From the NCBI GenBank assembly GCA_009694305.1, contig SHVL01000001.1, positions 62,001 through 126,000 of the forward strand: a stretch of DNA of 64,000 nucleotides. The letters run 5' to 3'. Of the stretch, positions 58,898 to 64,000 are shown one piece after another. Source of the DNA: Thermoleophilia bacterium. Its GTDB lineage: Bacteria; Actinomycetota; Thermoleophilia; Gaiellales; Gaiellaceae. Positions within the stretch are counted from its first letter, which is position 1. Each line of letters opens with the position of its first letter. Below the pieces are notes generated by a model that ran no database searches, had not been told where the DNA came from, and worked only from the letters and a program-made list of their open reading frames with translations. The translations under genes and the position numbers were made by a program.

Positions 58898-61626
58898 GAG
58901 GCACCTCCAGCGTTCTTCAGGTCGGCGACGATGACGAAGTGGACGACGTCCTTCGAGCCGACAACGGTCTGTTCGCTGCTGACGAGCGTGACTCTCGCGA
59001 GCGAGGGGACCGTCGCGAGTCGAGCGAGGAGGCGAGCAACGTCCGGCTGCTCGTACGTGAACCCGTCGATGTTGACGGCGGCGGGCGCGGCAGCCGGCTG
59101 GCCGGGGGGAACCGGCACCACTGCTCCCTCTGCGAGACCGACTTGCTCCGGCTGACTGAGGGAGAGTGTCTGGAGCCAGACGTTGGCCGGAAGCACAAGG
59201 GAGAGGTCACGAAAGACAGCGTCCCAGGCGACACGGCCACCGAGAACGCTCGCCACGGCCGTGGCACGTACCACCTCGTCGCCGACGACATTCGCCGCGA
59301 TGCGAGGGGTTGCCGGTGCGGGCAGGCTCGCGACCTCGGCCGCAACAGCGGTGAGCTGGGCCTGGCTGTCCGACGCAGATCCATGCGCGCCGAGATAGAG
59401 AAGGCCGAGTGCGACGAGGGGAACCGCAACAGCGGCGGGGGCAGCGATCGAGAGCGAGAGCGATCGCCGGCTCCTCGTCTTGACGACATCGCCAGGCGTC
59501 AGATTGACGCCCCGGGTTGCGAGGTCTTCGACCGCGAGCCCGATCGAGACGGCCATCGAGCCGATCACGGCTTCGATCGCGGGATCGAATGCGGCCGAGT
59601 GAGTCACGCGGGCGAGTGGATCGCCGATCTCTACATCGACTCCGATCATCTGGCGCAGCTCCGCATCGAGTCCCTCGAGGCCCGATGCGGCACCCGTGAC
59701 GACGATGCCGCCGATGCCCAGTGACTCGGCCTGGGTCTGGTAGAACTGCAGCGAGCTGACGATCTCCCGTGCGAACGGCGTCAGCCGCAGCCGGATCGCG
59801 TCTACTGCGCGCGAGCGCGTCTCGTCGTCGAGTGATTCGAGCCTGAGACCGGGGCCCGACAGGGACATGTGTTGGAGGATCGTTGCCGCTTCCATCCGGT
59901 CGATCTCGAGCGATGTCGCGATCGCCTCCTCGAGCGTCTCTCCACCCCAGTCAAACACGCGGGTGAACTGGCAGGCACCGCCACCGGCGACGAGCAGCGT
60001 CGAAGACTCGCGTCCGATCTCGACGACGATCGTGGCTATGTCATCGACCGCACCGGCAGCGACGGGCCCCGGGCTGACGAATGTGCGCAGGAGAGCGAGA
60101 GCCTCCAGGTCAATGCCCTTGAGCTTCAGGCCCGCGGTGGCAGCTACCCGGGCGTAGGGCTCGACGTGAGCGCGCGGTGCGACGACGAGCAGCACCCGCC
60201 GAACCATCTCGCCTTCCTCGTTCGGTCGCTCTCCGAGCACCCGGTAGTCGAGCACCGACTCCTGGGCCGCGAGCGGCAGCAGTTCGTGGGCCTTGAATCT
60301 GACCGCGTTGCCGAACTGCACCTCATCCTGGATCCCGACGGTGTCGAAGGTGCGAACGCCGATGCGATTGCTCGACACGCCGATGCGCACGCTTTTCCGC
60401 GGCAGCTTCTCGTCGTCGAAGAATGAGCTGAGCGCCAGCGCGAGCGCGTCGGGGTCGCGAACTTCGCCGCCCACGACGATCCCGGGGGCCAGGGGCCGAC
60501 GGGCGAGCTGAACGAGCTCGTGGCCCGTCTGCGTCTCGTTGACGACGGCGGCGGCAATCTGCGACGCGTCGATCTCGAGGCCAACCACCTGGCGCACCTT
60601 CTGACGGCGGGAAGGACGACTCGTGTTTCTCGGCTCACGGCCGGGCCTTCGAAGCCTCGAGAGCCCGGACGACCCGGACGGCCCGGACGGCTCGGACGGT
60701 GCATCCTCGACGGCATTTCCGGGCTCGCCGGCAACCCCGCCGTCCACCGCGGTGCCGGCGTCGATCGGAGAGGGGCCGGGCAGAACGATGTCGCCCAACT
60801 GCTCGTCACGTGTCCAGCCGCTGCCGGCAGCCGACGGCACCAGGGGGGCCTCCGAACCGGGACTCGGTTGCTCCACGGGCGCCGAGGCAACCGGGCTCTC
60901 GCCTGTTGGCTCGGATGCGTCAGAAGCGTCGGGAGCTGTCTCGGCCACTCGCGCAGGAGCCGCTTGCTTGCGTCGGAAGCTGATCTCGCGGCGGTAGAAC
61001 GGGAGAGAATCGGTATCAGATGCATCCCCGACCTCACCGGTGGCCTCGTCGAGGTCGGTGGCGACAGCCTGCTCGGACTCGAGAGCGGGGAAAAGCGCTT
61101 CTGCCTCCACAGGGGTTCCAACCTCCGCCTGGATTTCGGCCACGCCGTCATCGGCCGGTGCCTCCAGGATGACGGGTTCGTCCACGGGGGCTTCGTGCGC
61201 GGAGGACAGCACGTTCTCCTCTGCAGCACGCACGCGATCTCCGGACTCGGAGACAACCCGGTCGGATGCGACAAAATCAGGGGTGGTCTCCTGGGGGGTG
61301 CGCCACGACGCGGGCGCATCGCCTGCCGGCTGGTCCGGAGTCACGCTGGCGCGGGGAGATCCCTCGTGCCGCTTGAACGACAACTCCGTGCTGAAGCGCA
61401 ACTCGGGCCGGTCGTTCTCGGGCGGCGCGAAGCCGATCGGGCGGCGACCCGAGCCGCCGGTTGCGGCAGGAGCATCGACATGGGTCGCGCCGTATGCGAT
61501 CGAGGAAGACTCCCGACCGGGGCTCTGCGAGTCGCCCGTGCGCGACGGATCGAATGCAGAGGATGGCGTCGTCCCGTCGCTCTGGCCGGGGTCGGGGATT
61601 GCGTTCCGTGGATGCAAGAAGGACAT
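58894..61626 (-). CDS. PilM-PilN fusion protein with long disordered N-terminal region
   Basis: VRQVVGLEIDASQIAAAVVNETQTGHELVQLARRPLAPG...IVVEIGRESSTLLVAGGGACQFTRVFDWGG (PilM), then TM LSLSIAAPAAVAVPLVALGLLYLG and VWLQTLSLSQPEQ...VNIDGFTYEQPDVARLLARLATVPSLARVTLVSSEQ (PilN). Confidence 0.85.
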   Translation of the reverse strand: MSFLHPRNAIPDPGQSDGTTPSSAFDPSRTGDSQSPGRESSSIAYGATHVDAPAATGGSGRRPIGFAPPENDRPELRFSTELSFKRHEGSPRASVTPDQPAGDAPASWRTPQETTPDFVASDRVVSESGDRVRAAEENVLSSAHEAPVDEPVILEAPADDGVAEIQAEVGTPVEAEALFPALESEQAVATDLDEATGEVGDASDTDSLPFYRREISFRRKQAAPARVAETAPDASDASEPTGESPVASAPVEQPSPGSEAPLVPSAAGSGWTRDEQLGDIVLPGPSPIDAGTAVDGGVAGEPGNAVEDAPSEPSGPSGSSGLSRLRRPGREPRNTSRPSRRQKVRQVVGLEIDASQIAAAVVNETQTGHELVQLARRPLAPGIVVGGEVRDPDALALALSSFFDDEKLPRKSVRIGVSSNRIGVRTFDTVGIQDEVQFGNAVRFKAHELLPLAAQESVLDYRVLGERPNEEGEMVRRVLLVVAPRAHVEPYARVAATAGLKLKGIDLEALALLRTFVSPGPVAAGAVDDIATIVVEIGRESSTLLVAGGGACQFTRVFDWGGETLEEAIATSLEIDRMEAATILQHMSLSGPGLRLESLDDETRSRAVDAIRLRLTPFAREIVSSLQFYQTQAESLGIGGIVVTGAASGLEGLDAELRQMIGVDVEIGDPLARVTHSAAFDPAIEAVIGSMAVSIGLAVEDLATRGVNLTPGDVVKTRSRRSLSLSIAAPAAVAVPLVALGLLYLGAHGSASDSQAQLTAVAAEVASLPAPATPRIAANVVGDEVVRATAVASVLGGRVAWDAVFRDLSLVLPANVWLQTLSLSQPEQVGLAEGAVVPVPPGQPAAAPAAVNIDGFTYEQPDVARLLARLATVPSLARVTLVSSEQTVVGSKDVVHFVIVADLKNAGGAS

Positions 61627-61632
61627 TGGCGG

Positions 61633-62811
61633 TTAGCTCCCGGCTACCCGCAGCGCCGCGCCGAACGTCGGCGAGGCAGCAGGTGTACCGTCGTTGAACA
61701 TGACAGGGACAGACACTCCGGCGCGCTCGAGTGCCGATACAAGGGCTTCCGGGCGGCCCGAACAGCTGATCGCCTCGTCGAAGGAGATGACATTCTTCTG
61801 CACCAGTTCCGTGAGCGACTGCTCCATGGTCTGCATGCCACGGCGTGTGCCGGTCTGCATGTAGGAGTAGACCTGCTCGATCTTCCCCTGGCGGATCAGG
61901 TTCCTGATTGCGTCGTCGAGGAACAGAATCTCGAGAGCCACGGCTCGCCCCCGCCCGTCGAGGGTCGGGAGCAGGGTCTGGGTGACGATCCCCTGAAGCG
62001 TGTTGGCGAGCTGCATCCGCACCTGCGCCTGCTGCTCTGCCGGGAACACGTCGATGATCCGGTCGATCGTGCTCGGCGCGCTCTGGGTGTGCAGTGTCCC
62101 GAAGACCAGGTGGCCCGTCTCGGCCGCGGTAAGTGCAGTCGAGATCGTCTCGAGGTCACGCATTTCGCCGAGAAGGATCACGTCGGGGTCCTGACGTAGC
62201 GCACCGCGAAGCGCATCTGCGAAGCCGGTTGCGTCCTCGCCGATCTCGCGCTGGTTGACGATGCACCCCTTATGGGAGTGCAGGAACTCGATCGGGTCCT
62301 CGATCGTGATGATGTGATCCGTCCGTGTCCTGTTGATCTCGTCCACGAGCGATGCCAGCGTGGTGGACTTGCCCGAGCCCGTCGGGCCGGTGACGAGAAC
62401 GAGGCCGCGGGGCTTGTTGGTGAGGTCGAGCAAGCTCGAGGGGAGGCCGAGCTCGTCGAGCGACTTGATGTCAGTGGGAATCGTGCGGAAGGCTGCGGCC
62501 AGGCTCCCGCGCTGGAAGTACGCGTTGACCCGGAAACGTGCGAGGCCGCGGATGCCATAGGCAAAGTCCAGCTGGCGCTTCAACTCCAGGTTCTTCTGCT
62601 GCTCGGTTGTAGTGATGCGGTAGACGAGCTGGCGGATGAGATCGGGGTCGAGGAGCGGAAACTCGCCGAGCAGCTCGATGTGGCCGCGCCGGCGAATCGC
62701 CGGGAGGGAGCCCGAGGTCAGGTGCAGGTCGGAGGCACCGAGCGCAACCGTTCGCTCGAGTAGGGCATCAACGGAAACCGAGGTGCCTGATGTGTGCTCC
62801 GACTGTTCCAC
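61633..62811 (-). CDS. pilT: Type IV pilus retraction ATPase PilT family
   Basis: VTGPTGSGKSTTLASLVDEIN Walker A, IEDPIEF Asp box, GEMRDLETISTALTAAETGHLVFGTLHTQSAPSTIDRIIDVFP; GTG start. Confidence 0.93.
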   Translation of the reverse strand: MEQSEHTSGTSVSVDALLERTVALGASDLHLTSGSLPAIRRRGHIELLGEFPLLDPDLIRQLVYRITTTEQQKNLELKRQLDFAYGIRGLARFRVNAYFQRGSLAAAFRTIPTDIKSLDELGLPSSLLDLTNKPRGLVLVTGPTGSGKSTTLASLVDEINRTRTDHIITIEDPIEFLHSHKGCIVNQREIGEDATGFADALRGALRQDPDVILLGEMRDLETISTALTAAETGHLVFGTLHTQSAPSTIDRIIDVFPAEQQAQVRMQLANTLQGIVTQTLLPTLDGRGRAVALEILFLDDAIRNLIRQGKIEQVYSYMQTGTRRGMQTMEQSLTELVQKNVISFDEAISCSGRPEALVSALERAGVSVPVMFNDGTPAASPTFGAALRVAGS

Positions 62812-62818
62812 GTTGCTT

Positions 62819-62846
62819 CTATCGGCAGGGCCCGCGTGAGCCTTGA
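62819..62846 (-). promoter_or_regulatory. Sigma-28/WhiG-type promoter upstream of pilT operon
   Basis: Minus strand TCAA-N16-GCCGATAG, -10 ends 7 nt before the GTG start. Confidence 0.65.
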
Positions 62847-63214
62847 GGGCCTGTTCGCTTCCCGCCCGGGTCGGGAAGGTACGGGGGCTCACTCCCCTTT
62901 CTCTGTCTCACCTCTTTAGATCGCGCGCGCGAGGGAATACACGCGCCGCCTCCGCCGCCTCCGCCGCCTTCACTCTCCGGGAGCTCGGGCGGCCTGGCTG
63001 TCGCCGTACCGGACTGACCCCCGTCCGGACTGACCCCCGTCCGGACGAGACCGAGCCCAAAGAAGAAGCAGCGGCAGTGTGGCACCTACCCGACGAGAAC
63101 GCTTTTGTAGGACCGCCTCACGGAAATGCCTTGCGCGCGCCCAAGAGATGGAGCAAGGCGTCGCCTCTCTCTCACCGCGTGACTCCCTTCTCCGGCGAAT
63201 CACCCGTTCGGGGG

Positions 63215-63243
63215 TATGGGGATCCTCGCGGGCCGTCCGATAC
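63215..63243 (+). promoter_or_regulatory. Degenerate sigma-28/WhiG-type promoter upstream of pilA
   Basis: TATG-N17-TCCGATAC; -10-like element resembles GCCGATAA, -35 weak. Confidence 0.35.
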
Positions 63244-63287
63244 AGGAACAAGTTGGTTCTCTCCCCCCCCAAGCAAGGAGCAAGTAC

Positions 63288-63674
63288 ATGTCTTCGTTCA
63301 TCTCCCGGTTGCAGGCACGGGTCTCCAAGGAGGAGTCGGGCTTCACGCTCATCGAGCTCCTCATCGTGCTCGTCATCATCGGCATTCTGCTCGCGATTGC
63401 AGTGCCGTCGTATCTCGGCTTCAAGGATCGCGCCAACAAGACTGCGGCCCAGGCCAACGTCCGCTCGGCCGTACCGACCATCGAGACCTACTTCGCTGAC
63501 AACAACACCTACGTCGGAATGACAACGACAAACCTGGCCGCCATTGATGCCGGTATCCAGATCACGGTCGTCTCGGGTAGCCTCTCGACGTACTGCGTCA
63601 GCAACACGCAGGGTGGCTTCGCCTACTACAAGAATGGCCCTTCTGGGGCGATCGGCACCACCGTCTGCACCTAG
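63288..63674 (+). CDS. pilA: Type IV prepilin (major pilin-like, PilA)
   Basis: ESGFTLIELLIVLVIIGILLAIAVPSYLGFKDRA prepilin peptidase site and N-terminal helix; two Cys near C-terminus; AAGGAG RBS. Confidence 0.94.
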   Translation: MSSFISRLQARVSKEESGFTLIELLIVLVIIGILLAIAVPSYLGFKDRANKTAAQANVRSAVPTIETYFADNNTYVGMTTTNLAAIDAGIQITVVSGSLSTYCVSNTQGGFAYYKNGPSGAIGTTVCT

Positions 63675-63696
63675 GTCATACCCATCCGGTACGACG

Positions 63697-63730
63697 GAGA
63701 GGGCGCGGAGCGATCCGCGCCCTCTCTTTC
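63697..63730 (+). terminator. Intrinsic terminator downstream of pilA
   Basis: gagagggcgcgga-gcga-tccgcgccctctc followed by TTTCGTT. Confidence 0.88.
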
Positions 63731-63809
63731 GTTGTCGGGCTATGAGAGCCCGCATCACGACAACGCCCTGCGCCCGCCGAGCCGTGAGCAGCTTCGCGTT
63801 GCGGAGCCG

Positions 63810-63837
63810 TAAAGGCCACGGCCCGTTCTGCCGATAG
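63810..63837 (+). promoter_or_regulatory. Sigma-28/WhiG-type promoter upstream of the terminal partial CDS
   Basis: TAAA-N16-GCCGATAG, -10 ends 7 nt before ATG. Confidence 0.7.
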
Positions 63838-63844
63838 GAACACC

Positions 63845-64000
63845 ATGAAAACATTCACCATCACATCCCAGCGCATTCCACGACCCGTTCTGATCGGCAT
63901 CGCAGTGCTGTTTGCCGCCTTTGCCGCACTGATGATCGTCCGCGTCGTCCATCCCGGCGGGCCGTCCTCGACAGCTGCAGCCCCGCCCGCACCGGCGCCG
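63845..64000 (+). CDS. Membrane-anchored protein, 3' truncated by window edge (possibly T4P-associated)
   Basis: MKTFTITSQRIPRPVLIGIAVLFAAFAALMIVRVVHPGGPSSTAAAPPAPAP, open to the window end. Confidence 0.7.
   Translation, partial: MKTFTITSQRIPRPVLIGIAVLFAAFAALMIVRVVHPGGPSSTAAAPPAPAP

Noticed and set aside
63735-63844. c-di-GMP (GEMM) riboswitch upstream of the last ORF
   Set aside because: GTAAAGGCCACGG and GCCGATA looked GEMM-like, but the core GGCAAACC/GACGCAAAGC pattern is missing; the sequence fits a sigma-28 promoter better.

Overview
The window is a 64 kb, high-GC actinobacterial chromosome segment. A Thermoleophilia-like lineage is my inference from gene content, not tested. About 60% is one minus-strand information-processing supercluster. 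In transcription order it runs tRNA-Met(CAT), rpmG-secE-nusG-rplK-rplA-rplJ-rplL-rpoB-rpoC, then a plus-strand GAF/GGDEF-like gene, then rpsL-rpsG-fusA-tuf, the S10 and spc operons, secY-adk-map-infA-rpmJ, and rpsM-rpsK-rpsD-rpoA-rplQ-(NfeD-like)-truA-(HAD)-ligA. The rest carries a divergent pair of MDR oxidoreductases, an egtBD pair, an enolase-superfamily gene, a beta-helix protein, a znuABC/zur locus, several transporter or membrane genes, and a type IV pilus (T4P) locus at the right end. The most interesting observations are: (1) ribosomal protein S17 has a roughly 295-aa, very acidic, 22-aa-periodic N-terminal extension, and S3, L22, L15 and L10 also carry low-complexity tails; (2) two near-identical sigma-28/WhiG-type promoters (TNAA-N16-GCCGATAG, each 7 nt from a start codon) flank the T4P locus and predict leaderless transcripts, with a weaker version before pilA; (3) PilM and PilN are fused in one ORF with a long disordered N-terminus; (4) a perfect hairpin contains the rpoC Shine-Dalgarno; (5) mutually exclusive hairpins lie between tuf and rpsJ. 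No CRISPR array, rRNA, transposase or prophage was recognised. All calls come from reading the sequence and translations; no searches were run.
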